DNA of 64,000 nucleotides from Chitinophagaceae bacterium (GTDB lineage Bacteria; Bacteroidota; Bacteroidia; Chitinophagales; Chitinophagaceae). The notes below the pieces were generated by a model. It saw only the letters and a list, made by a program, of their open reading frames with translations, was not told the origin of the DNA and searched no databases. A program made the translations under genes and the position numbers. Shown one piece after another: positions 1 to 9,100 of the stretch; the stretch's first letter is position 1, and every line of letters begins with the position of its first letter. The stretch is taken from assembly GCA_016786845.1 (NCBI GenBank), contig JAEUVB010000021.1, positions 248,001-312,000 of the forward strand. The letters are read 5' to 3'.

Positions 1-612
1 TCCTACAATATTGTCTGTAAAATGTGCACCATACAAGTCTCCTGGTGCAATAGCGACAATAGATGGACGATAAAGATTGAGTTTGGTTTCTGCTGTAAAA
101 ATGGACTGGTAATCGTTGATGTTTTGATAAGCATGCAAGTGTGATTTAAACCAATTGGGATTTTCATGCCAAATTGCAGCAAAGAATCTTACATGCTCCG
201 TACCATAAATGGTATATGATTTCAGCATCATCCCCTTTGACTTTGCAGCTTCATTCTCAGCCGTAAATTCTGCGTCATTCATGCCATGTCTGGCCTTCCA
301 TGCCCCAAAATTTCCCTTTTCAACTATGAGCGCAAAAACAGCATCGCCTCCTTCTCCTGTAGCTGTGACAATCATCGGGGTATACCCCTGATGTTTAAAT
401 GTATCAAAAACTGGTTGATAGTCCGCTTCTTGTATTCCATGCCTGCCGGCCCATTCGCCTGCGGTATATTTTACCCATACGGCTGTGTATCTGGGCTCCT
501 CCGCGTCACCATGGATACTCAGGGAAATTACCCTGTATCCCTGTTCGGTCAGAGATGCAAAATAGTTCTGATAAGTATCCGAACTCATATCGTGATAGCT
601 GTAATATTGCAT
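1..612 (-). CDS. BTRD1-type tandem-repeat protein, C-terminus cut by window edge
   Basis: Reading leftwards from an ATG at 612 the frame is open to base 1 (204 codons), so the C-terminus is outside the window. The product consists of tandem repeats of about 45-50 residues with a recurring pattern of GY-x-hydrophobic strand, PRYTAVWV-like strand and W-x-x-RHG: YYSYHDM at 3-9, EEPRYTAVWVKY at 38-49, and a later variant TIYGTEHVRFFAAIW. I recognise this as the bacterial tandem repeat domain 1 (BTRD1), known from the beta-propeller-like half of polyglycine-hydrolase/serine-hydrolase proteins. No signal peptide is visible at this start. The frame continues upstream without ATG to a stop at 670-672, so a non-ATG start is possible. 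The gene upstream ends at 716 and is probably co-transcribed. Whether a catalytic domain follows cannot be seen. Confidence 0.7.
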   Translation of the reverse strand, partial: MQYYSYHDMSSDTYQNYFASLTEQGYRVISLSIHGDAEEPRYTAVWVKYTAGEWAGRHGIQEADYQPVFDTFKHQGYTPMIVTATGEGGDAVFALIVEKGNFGAWKARHGMNDAEFTAENEAAKSKGMMLKSYTIYGTEHVRFFAAIWHENPNWFKSHLHAYQNINDYQSIFTAETKLNLYRPSIVAIAPGDLYGAHFTDNIVG

Positions 613-715
613 ATTGGAAATATATTTTTTTGGGGGGTGATTTGTACCTGGAGTTATATCAGTGCACAGTCATCAAATTCTCGATTTCGTTTTACTCAGT
701 GGACTTGCATTTTAC

Positions 716-1936
716 TTATCGTACATTATTTGTGAGTGATTTCACTCTGATAGAAGAAATCTGATCTCTCCACGAATCATTTAACCATGCGATAGGAGTA
801 TCATGCGTTACGGTGAGCATTTCTCCTGTGAAATCGGGACTTTTGAATAGTTCCGCAAAATAACCACTATCTACTCGTATAGAATCGATATTGTTATCGA
901 AAGAATTGGCATATATATTAGTAACTGCATTCCTAGGTGACAAGCGGTATTCTCCTTCCTTAAAGAACTTTCTATCTCCTTCAAAATTTACATTTCTAAA
1001 CACCTCTGCGCCTTTTTCTTCAGGATTTCTATCCGTGAAAGGAGGCAAGGAAACAGGCAACTCAGTTGCATTGATATATCCTGTAATTTTAAATGAACCA
1101 TCACCTGCAAGTTCATAACCACCACCAGCTACATAACCATCCTGGATAAATTTAGGATAAGCACTTTCAAATCTGCGATTTGGCAATTGCTGCAAATCCA
1201 TACAATTTACAATTTGTAAATCATCTCCCAGATAATCATCTGCGTCGTAACCGGCCATGATAAGTTCAAAAAATGAAAGTTCATGCATGACTCCATCCTT
1301 AACTGCTTTAATTCCATCTTGTCGTATTTCGTGGATAAAAGGACCTACTTTAGCATAAACAGCACTTATCAGGTCTTGTTGAGTAATCGTTTTATCTTCT
1401 CTGTCAGATTGGTCAATTTCAGTTTTCAAGTCTGAAAATATTTTTATTATGTCCAATGAACGAAAAAAGTAATTGATCTTAGATGCAAAAAAAGAATTGA
1501 ATGCTAAGTGGCCTGCTTCTGCTCCATGACTAGCGACTGAATCTTCTTCAAGCAACATATAAAATACACCTGCCACCCCGGGTATTTCCAATATGTTGTC
1601 GTGATTAAAAGGATCCGCGATCTGCATCGGTTTGATTGTTGTCATCCAGCTTCCGACCTCTGCAGGAATAGGTATAGCGGTATCGGCATCCATACCTTCT
1701 GAATCTAAATTTATTTGCGCGCTGTTCAAATTGCTGTGGCTTCCGCTTCCAAAGTGGACCAGCACAGGTGCTTCCAAGGAAGATATCCCTTCTATCCTAT
1801 AGGTATTGATTACACAAGTATCCTTATCAATTTTAAAAAATGCAGTCCATATATATGGTTCTGCGTTACCGGATCCATCTCCTTCTTCGAAACAATAAAG
1901 TTGATCCAACACAATGTTTACTTTGTACGAATTCAT
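716..1936 (-). CDS. Protein with C-terminal beta/gamma-crystallin-like domain
   Basis: 406 residues with no signal peptide or membrane segment. Residues about 318-406 form two crystallin-like strands-and-loop units: FEGDRKFF at the start, a central DSIRVDSGYFAELF, a second DFTGEML motif and a closing DQISSIRVKS. This is the usual pattern of a beta/gamma-crystallin double Greek key, a fold that often binds calcium in bacteria. Residues 1-300 belong to no family I can name. They begin with a beta-rich segment (NIVLDQLYCFEEGDGSG) and contain many acidic residues. The gene lies directly upstream of the BTRD1-repeat protein with a gap of about 100 bp on the same strand, so the two may be co-expressed as beta-rich, possibly exported or surface proteins. 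The function is not known. Confidence 0.6.
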   Translation of the reverse strand: MNSYKVNIVLDQLYCFEEGDGSGNAEPYIWTAFFKIDKDTCVINTYRIEGISSLEAPVLVHFGSGSHSNLNSAQINLDSEGMDADTAIPIPAEVGSWMTTIKPMQIADPFNHDNILEIPGVAGVFYMLLEEDSVASHGAEAGHLAFNSFFASKINYFFRSLDIIKIFSDLKTEIDQSDREDKTITQQDLISAVYAKVGPFIHEIRQDGIKAVKDGVMHELSFFELIMAGYDADDYLGDDLQIVNCMDLQQLPNRRFESAYPKFIQDGYVAGGGYELAGDGSFKITGYINATELPVSLPPFTDRNPEEKGAEVFRNVNFEGDRKFFKEGEYRLSPRNAVTNIYANSFDNNIDSIRVDSGYFAELFKSPDFTGEMLTVTHDTPIAWLNDSWRDQISSIRVKSLTNNVR

Positions 1937-2018
1937 AGTTTGATTTTTTGTAAAACTAAGGAAAACGCATCCCGGTAAATCCTACATATTAGGGTGGCGA
2001 AATAGTATAAAGTATGCT

Positions 2019-5000
2019 TTACCGCTTTACAGGAATTGAAAAAATAACTTTCGTACCCTGGTTTATATTGCTTATTATTTCAGCTACACCTTTTGCCTCT
2101 TTAGCCCGGTCAAGAATATTATTCAAACCACCGATATGGATTAAAGCATGGTAATTAAATCCTTTACCATTGTCTGATATATAACCCTTAACTATATTGT
2201 TCACCAACTCAATTTTTATTTCAACAAATGTGCAAGCAGCATATTTTGCGATATTATTTACTGCTTCCTTACTGATTAGCAGTATCGCATTTTTTGCTTC
2301 CAGAGACAGTTTCCCATCTATATTCCGCTCAGGCAATTGTATTACATAATCTATTCCTTTGGAGTCTAGTAGTGTGGAAGAATATTCTCTTATCCGATTC
2401 AATATACTTTCAATAGAATCATTGTCAGGGTTTATGTTCCATATAATATCCCGCATATTTGACAACAACCTTTGGCTGGATTCATTGATTTTCAATAAGG
2501 TGGTTTTATTTTTACTCATATCATCCGTCCTATTGCTACTCAGGATATTAATGCTGCTTAAGGTACTGCCCAAATCGTCGTGAAGGCTTCTGCTGAGTTG
2601 ATTTCGTATCGCTTCAATATGTCTGTATTGTTTTAATTTGATATAAAAATAGTATAAAACGATACTTATAGGGAGGAGGAATAACAAGCAATAAAACCAC
2701 CAGCTGCCATGCCATGGCGTAGCAATTGTAAACTGAAGCATAGCTGTATTTATACTCCACTGTCTATTTTTATCTTGCGACTTGATAAATATGGTATACT
2801 CGCCAGAGGATAAATTATTGAATGAAAAATTAGCTCCGTTGTTTTCAACCCAATTTGATGTATCACCATTATAAACAGTCCGGTAGAAATAATGCTTGTT
2901 TTTTCCAGAATGATAATCGACGCTTACGGCAAGAAAAGAGATGGAGTTTTGTTTCGATGATAATGAAAGTGGTTGGCTTACATTTCGGTAAGTCTTGTTT
3001 CCAATTTGTATGTCTTCAATAAAGATTTGTGGAGATGGCAAAGGTTGAGAAATAGCTTTCATATCTACTTTATAAACACAGCCCTTTCCGCCCATATAAT
3101 AAGTTTGCGACATTGTATCGTATATGCCAGCCTGTGTAACAATATTTTCGACAATACCGTCACTAATATTGAGTGCATATGTGACACCATTTGTAGTATT
3201 GAGAATAAAACAACCATTTCTAGAACTTGCGATGACATAAGGAGATACATAGTGTAAATTATTGATTGCATTTGTAGGCAATCCATCTTTTAAATAATAT
3301 TTATGTACAGTATTCGTACCCGAATTGTATCTGCCAAATCCATCAATATCACTTATGTAGAAAATGCCATCACCAGCATAAACAATACTTGAAATATAAG
3401 AAAAGGATTGTGAAGGCATTTTCACTTTGCTAAACATTTTATTTTTATAAGAATAGCGATACAAATCATTGTTCAAATAATTTGCAAACCAAACATTACC
3501 TGATTCATCTTCCGTAAATCCTGATATTTTGGAAAACAGGAAATTATCGTAATCCATAAATACTTCTTCTTCCGCCTTAATTGTATTAAAGTGGATTAGT
3601 CTATTATAGAGTGCCAGCCATGTATACTGCTTTTGATCCTCGTAAACAGCTCGGCTACCATTTTTGTACAATGATTTTTCCAATGGTGATTTTGGGTTCA
3701 GTCCTTTTGTCAGCTTTCCGTCTTGATAGGTATAATCCTGAGAGCCTCTTAATAGTATTCTATTTCCTTGTAAAGGCACGATCATATCTAACACTTGATT
3801 CCACATCGTTGTAGCATCAACGAACCCGGGATCTTCTATTTTCGTCAAATTGTTTTTCGCCGGTTCATATAAAAAGACTCTCTCTACGTTAGCCAATATC
3901 AATATGCTGTCCCGGTTGATGAAATACATATCCTGCACCCATTGTGATTCCTGATCGTCAGCATAACGAAGGGGTAATTCAATTTTTTGTATTACATTAT
4001 TCCTTCTTTTGACGAATTCCATACCAAATTTATGCCCAATCCAAACATTATCGTCTTTATCAGTTATGAGTGTGTAATTACTGGCTTTAATACTTGAGTT
4101 GCTTTTTGCATAAATATTCATACCCGGATTCTCAAGCATCTCCAAATAAGGCAACTCATATAACTCCTTCTTTGTGTCGTTAAAATAATGCCATATCATA
4201 ACATCTTTTCCCGAAAAGCTGATACCTCCGTACCAACCTACACCTCTCAGTTCCTTTGGTATGTTATAACCGATACTCTTTCCATAAGGTTTTAAGCAAT
4301 ATAATGTATCAATATTATTTGACCATTGATGATACCATACATTTCCCAAACTGTCAACAGTCATTATGTCTAGATGTGGGTGATTTTTTAAATTTTCATA
4401 AGGATGATTTTTATATTCTTCAAACGGATACATTTTCCCTTTTTCATAATCTGCAATATGCAAACAATCATCATAGTTAGTTGGTATGAGAACATTCCCT
4501 TTAAAATCAACTATCCCTTGGTAATCTGTAAAACGTCTCTCCTTCTCTATATCATTTGTTTTGTACGGAAAACGTATGGTTTTAGAAGTAGTCAATTTAT
4601 AATCATAATATATGACAGACGTTTCTGTTATAACAGCAATTTTTTTTAAAGCGGGAATCAAATGAATGTCTTTTGCTATACTTTCCATTTTTTCCCATCC
4701 CTTATAAGGGCACTGGATCAAGATGTTTCTTCCTTTAAAAGTGATTGGGTTAAATACATATAACCCTCTGGTAGTTGTACAAAGGATATTACTATCCGGT
4801 AATAACTTTATATGGATTACATTGTCCGTAGAAGGAGATGTACTGTCTCCGGGATCATGAAGCAATCTGTCAAATCTTGTGCCATCAAACCTGCATAATC
4901 CGCTTTGAGTAACGAGCCAAATAAAGCCTCTATGGTCTTGAAGTATACTATTTATTAGATTAGACGGGAGTCCATCTTGTACCCTAAAAGATGTGTGATT

Positions 5001-5066
5001 CCAGGATTTAATTTGACACCGAGTTACATGACTAACAAAAATAAAGACCAGAATGAAAATTGCCAT
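2019..5066 (-). CDS. Propeller-type sensor histidine kinase (Reg_prop/Y_Y_Y/HisKA_3)
   Basis: A one-component-like membrane sensor kinase of the Bacteroidota type. I start at the ATG at 5066 because MAIFILVFIFVSHVTRC is a good export signal; an upstream ATG at 5138 would overlap the regulator gene by 35 bases. Order: signal sequence, a long periplasmic two-propeller region with ligand-gated motifs (GLPSNLINSILQDHRGFIWL), a Y_Y_Y Ig-like domain (NNLSSGEYTIFIKSQDKNRQW), one membrane helix (WWFYCLLFLLPISIVLYYFY), then HisKA_3 with SLHDDLGSTLSS. The phospho-acceptor His is 187 residues from the C-terminus. The ATPase has an N-box (KEAVNNIAKYA), a G1 box (DNGKGF) and a second glycine box (GGLNNILDRAKEAKG). 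It phosphorylates, by inference, the NarL-type regulator encoded directly upstream. The ligand is unknown; adjacency to the BTRD1 and crystallin genes suggests, weakly, a surface-related output. Confidence 0.93.
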   Translation of the reverse strand: MAIFILVFIFVSHVTRCQIKSWNHTSFRVQDGLPSNLINSILQDHRGFIWLVTQSGLCRFDGTRFDRLLHDPGDSTSPSTDNVIHIKLLPDSNILCTTTRGLYVFNPITFKGRNILIQCPYKGWEKMESIAKDIHLIPALKKIAVITETSVIYYDYKLTTSKTIRFPYKTNDIEKERRFTDYQGIVDFKGNVLIPTNYDDCLHIADYEKGKMYPFEEYKNHPYENLKNHPHLDIMTVDSLGNVWYHQWSNNIDTLYCLKPYGKSIGYNIPKELRGVGWYGGISFSGKDVMIWHYFNDTKKELYELPYLEMLENPGMNIYAKSNSSIKASNYTLITDKDDNVWIGHKFGMEFVKRRNNVIQKIELPLRYADDQESQWVQDMYFINRDSILILANVERVFLYEPAKNNLTKIEDPGFVDATTMWNQVLDMIVPLQGNRILLRGSQDYTYQDGKLTKGLNPKSPLEKSLYKNGSRAVYEDQKQYTWLALYNRLIHFNTIKAEEEVFMDYDNFLFSKISGFTEDESGNVWFANYLNNDLYRYSYKNKMFSKVKMPSQSFSYISSIVYAGDGIFYISDIDGFGRYNSGTNTVHKYYLKDGLPTNAINNLHYVSPYVIASSRNGCFILNTTNGVTYALNISDGIVENIVTQAGIYDTMSQTYYMGGKGCVYKVDMKAISQPLPSPQIFIEDIQIGNKTYRNVSQPLSLSSKQNSISFLAVSVDYHSGKNKHYFYRTVYNGDTSNWVENNGANFSFNNLSSGEYTIFIKSQDKNRQWSINTAMLQFTIATPWHGSWWFYCLLFLLPISIVLYYFYIKLKQYRHIEAIRNQLSRSLHDDLGSTLSSINILSSNRTDDMSKNKTTLLKINESSQRLLSNMRDIIWNINPDNDSIESILNRIREYSSTLLDSKGIDYVIQLPERNIDGKLSLEAKNAILLISKEAVNNIAKYAACTFVEIKIELVNNIVKGYISDNGKGFNYHALIHIGGLNNILDRAKEAKGVAEIISNINQGTKVIFSIPVKR

Positions 5067-5103
5067 TCCCTTAAAAAAGGGATTATAGTCATACAATATT
5101 GAT

Positions 5104-5739
5104 CTACTTACCAATTCTATTTTGTAAGGCCTTTGCAACCGCTTCGCTTTTAGAGTTTACATGTAATTTAGTGTAAATATTTTTGATATGAAATCGAACG
5201 GTCTCTATGCCCAAATTCATTTCAGCTGCAATCATTTTATAGCTATAGCCTCTTACCAATAAAGACAATACATCGTGCTCCCTGGAAGTGAGATTTTGCA
5301 TATCTGTACTATGTTGATAAGGGGCAGAAAATATTTTTAATACTTGCCGCGCTATACTCGGTGTCATCGTCGCACCGCCATTATACACTCCAATAATTCC
5401 TTCGATAATAGCATCGGGGGTGGACGACTTGAGTAGATATCCCGAAGCGCCATTACATACAGCTTGAAACACACGTTCGTTATCGTCAAAAACTGTGAGC
5501 ATAATTACCTTCATATCCAGATTAGCAGCCCGGATACTGCGCAGTCCATCCAGTCCATTGCATACAGGCATATCAATATCCATTAAAACGATATCCGGTT
5601 TGTACGCGTTTATTTGTCTCACTATATCCTTTGCATTACGATATACCCCAACGACTCTTATCATTTCAGTATCTGATAGTAACTGTTGCAGGCTTTCTGC
5701 AAATTCTAAATGATCTTCAATGATCAATACATTTATCAT
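5104..5739 (-). CDS. NarL/LuxR-family response regulator
   Basis: 211 residues, with a receiver domain then a LuxR-type helix-turn-helix. The acidic pocket is ED at 8-9, the phospho-acceptor is Asp54 in VLMDIDMP, and the conserved Lys is K104 in GYLLKSS. The DNA-binding domain (about 145-205) has LTSREHDVLSLLVRGYSYKMIAAEM and TVRFHIKNIYTKL. It is the first gene of a two-gene unit with the propeller kinase and is its obvious partner. The receiver is 45-50% similar by eye to the second regulator at 16254-16889, so the two systems are paralogous. The upstream region (5740-5790) shows no clear TAnnTTTG box and no TAGCTA double site like that in front of the paralogue. Confidence 0.95.
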   Translation of the reverse strand: MINVLIIEDHLEFAESLQQLLSDTEMIRVVGVYRNAKDIVRQINAYKPDIVLMDIDMPVCNGLDGLRSIRAANLDMKVIMLTVFDDNERVFQAVCNGASGYLLKSSTPDAIIEGIIGVYNGGATMTPSIARQVLKIFSAPYQHSTDMQNLTSREHDVLSLLVRGYSYKMIAAEMNLGIETVRFHIKNIYTKLHVNSKSEAVAKALQNRIGK

Positions 5740-6112
5740 TTTTTTCCTATATCATTGTAAAAAATCATACTTCGATGGATTGAAATATTATGGTACAATA
5801 TTCCATACTTTAAATATAATAATTTACCACATAAATAAGGGGGGATAAGTTATCATTACTTAATTTTATCCCGAAACTAAATTCTGTTATTCCATGAGCT
5901 TTTCAATTACCCCCTGTGCTTTTTTCGGTTCGGGAGAAAGTATTTATACTACCTCATTGATATAACCTGTTCCTGATAGAACGCCGGTTTAATCATAACA
6001 AGAAATTGCTGACCTGATTAATTCAATCCATTTATTTAGAGTCTTATTTTGGAAGCATTTCTGGTACTTCATGAATCCCTTTAAGTATTTGTTTCACGAA
6101 AGTATAATAAGA
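5740..6112. other. Intergenic stretch without recognisable gene
   Basis: AT-rich spacer between the start of the response regulator and the terminator of the giant secreted protein gene. No frame on either strand has family-like content. It should hold the promoter of the regulator/kinase pair, but I see no good match to the TTG/TAnnTTTG promoter pattern. Confidence 0.5.
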
Positions 6113-6147
6113 AAACCGCCATCTGAAATATATTCAGACAGCGGTTT
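6112..6147 (-). terminator. Rho-independent terminator of the giant secreted protein gene
   Basis: An imperfect hairpin lies about 35 bases past the stop codon. Arms AAACCGC..TCTGAA and TTCAGA..GCGGTTT (two internal mismatches) close a small AT loop. On the minus strand the stem is followed by TTTTCTTATTAT. Position and U-rich tail fit an intrinsic terminator for the minus-strand transcript ending with the gene at 6182. Confidence 0.75.
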
Positions 6148-6181
6148 ATATTAGGTTGGTCTAGGGTTTATCTTCTTCAGA

Positions 6182-9100
6182 TCAGGGCAGGTAGATCCCC
6201 ACTCCAACCTGCACATTCGGATCGAAGATGTTGAAGTCGTCGCCGTCTACTCCGCCACTGCCATCGAGGTCGGTAGGGAGATAGCCCCCGTTGCCCGTTT
6301 GTATGTCCGGATCGAGGAGGTTGAAGTCGTCACCATCGATACCACCGCTTTGATCGATGTCACCTGAGTAGACGGCAAAGATGGCAGGTGCATTATCAAC
6401 CTGTATCATATTACTGCCATACGCTTGTGTGGCCGAAGTTGAAAAATCATAGATACTCACAGGGCTCAACAATACCGGTGCCGCACTCCAGGTCTCTACA
6501 CTGTTGCGATGCTTCAGAGCGATGTAATACAACTGTCCGCTGACACTCGACGGATAAGTACATGTAATCGTGCCATCGGTCTGCAGTATGCCCGTGAAGG
6601 TGTGAGCCATATTGTAAGGACTGTTCGCTTCATGCAGATTCACTTGTACCGTATCAGCATCCGTCGTTGGATTGCTTTGTCCCTGATTGTTCAATACAGA
6701 GCGCATCTGTTCGTTGTCTTCATAGAAGCCTTGTATAAACGCTTTCACATTCAGAGTGGCATAGCTTGGCTGTATCATACCCAACATATACTCCTGACGA
6801 TAGGTTGTATTGGTACTCAGGGTATTCGTGTTTGTATTCGGCGCTGCACTGCTGTTGCTCCACGGACTGTTGTCATTGCGATCGCGTTGATAAAGATTGA
6901 GGCCGTTCTCATTTGTGATATTTTGTACGCCACTATAGTTATGCGTTACATTCAACTGTGCTGTATTCCCATTCACTGCAAATACACCATAATAGGCATC
7001 GTTATCAGTCAGTGTATCGATTCCATTTTGCGTATTCGGTCTCTCCGTCACACAATATACTTGCAACCCAACGGCGCTCCCGCTACTTACACTTGCATCG
7101 ATCTGATCGCCGCGAGTCGGATGAGTTAAATTCACTGTACTGCTACTGCCATTATATGCATATGCACTTGTATTGCCTATCGGTGCACCGCTGAGTATTC
7201 TATTGGCTCCGTTTTGTAAGATCCCGATATTGGATTGGTTGCTGCCATCGATGGCATTGGAGCTTCCTGTTTCATCAAAATTAAAATAGGCCGTCATATT
7301 GTTATACAAAGGATCGCTGTCTGTAATCTTACGGCACATGCGTTCACGAATTTGGGTTTCGCTCAGTGCTGTATTCCAAAATCTAAACTCATCTACCGTA
7401 CCTGCATGAGGCGAGCCTCCGCTGCAACAGGAATTGTTCATACCGATACGCCACGGATATATCGCGTTTTGAACTGCGCCTCCATTAGTGGGTATACTGC
7501 CCGGCAATAAGATACCATCTACATATAGCACCAGATTACTGCCATTGTTCACTGCGGCTACATGGTGCCATTGGTTATCTTTGATGGATGTACTCGTTTG
7601 CATAGACTGATCGCCGCAACAAAATCCACTCCACACGCCCAGCTGTCCATTATCTGTGGTGATGCCAAAGTCGCCATCCGGTGCACTCGGATTTGCATTT
7701 CCAATTATGGTAGGCTTTTGCCAAAAGGTGCCATTGCTTCTGTTCTCACTTGTTTTAATCCAGAAATCTATCGTGAACTGTTGGGCGCCATTTAAGATCG
7801 GTGGCAGTTGAATGTAATCATCATTGCCATCTAAGGTAATGGCATGTCCACTACCCGGCAAGAGCGTAGGAGGCTCTTTATAATTGAATTGCTGTTGTTC
7901 AAATAAACTCCATTGACCCGATTGATCTTTTACCCGAATCGCTATGCGGTGAAGTCCGTAGGAAAGGTTGTTGGGAAGCGAAATATTTAAAGTATCCAGT
8001 AGTGTATCTAATGCGGCCACCGGATACGCTGTGGCATTGCCTAGACCCGGATCCGTATCGATAAAATATTCGGCGGCCACAATTGAATTTGAATTGGGCT
8101 CAGAAGGATAAACATAAAAACTACGGTATTCAAATAAACCCCATTCGCCATTACTATTTTTAGCTCTGACCGCTAAAAGGTGAATTCCTTCTGAGATATT
8201 GACGGGTAATGGTACGTTAAAAGACTGAAGAATAGTATCCGCCTGAGACACATTCAATGGGGTAGCATTACCAACTCCGGGATCTGTATCGATAAAATAT
8301 TCTGCAGCAACTATAGGATAGCTTGGCTCAGGTGGCGGAAGGACAAGGATAAGTTTGGTTTCAAAATGGCCCCAGTTACCAAGGCTATCACGAACCCTTA
8401 TTCCGATTAGATGATTGCCTGGGGCAGTATTCGAAGGAATACTGAAAGCCAGCGTCTGATTGACCGTATCCGAAGCCGGAAAGGTGAACGGTATTCCATT
8501 GTTGACACCCGGGTCGGCATCTATAAAATACTCACCTGACTCCACAGGGCCCGTATAAATATCACCGGGGGTAATGCTAAACATTCGATGCTCAAACAGC
8601 CCCCAACCCAGTCCACAGGTATGGGCACGTATGACCAACAGATGATTTCCTGTTGGGATGGTATTCTGTGTTATGATATTAGCCGTAAATGCAATAGAAT
8701 CCTGTGCTGTGGGTAAAATTGGAATTCCTATTCCCAGTCCCGGACCCGGGTCCGCATCTACAAAATATTCCATTTGATCGATAATTCCGGGATAAATCAC
8801 AGGGTCGTTATCGTTACAATCGTCTATTGTTAAACTGTAACCAGTTGGAGGAGTAGAAGCATTTATAGCACAAACTTGTACCGGGGCTCCGGTCCCGTAA
8901 CCATCCTGATCGGCATCAACATAGAAGGGATAGGTGGCATGCATAGAGGAGTCCGAATCATTACAATCTATGCCCAGACTTATATGCATGCGTATATATC
9001 CGGGTGGTGCTATATTCTGAAAATTTGGAAAATTTGAAAAACAGACATATACGGTGTCCATATTCAATGCATAGCCATCTCCGTCCGCATCCACATAGAA

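Noticed and set aside
5229..5242. TATAGCTATAG in the first response regulator gene
   Set aside because: One TAGCTA-like hexamer without the second half-site 10 bp away, inside a coding region (YKMIAAE), so not an operator copy.
6509..7129. 206-codon plus-strand frame within the giant protein gene
   Set aside because: Antisense of a repetitive, clearly coding region; composition is low-complexity and no start or promoter signal is present.
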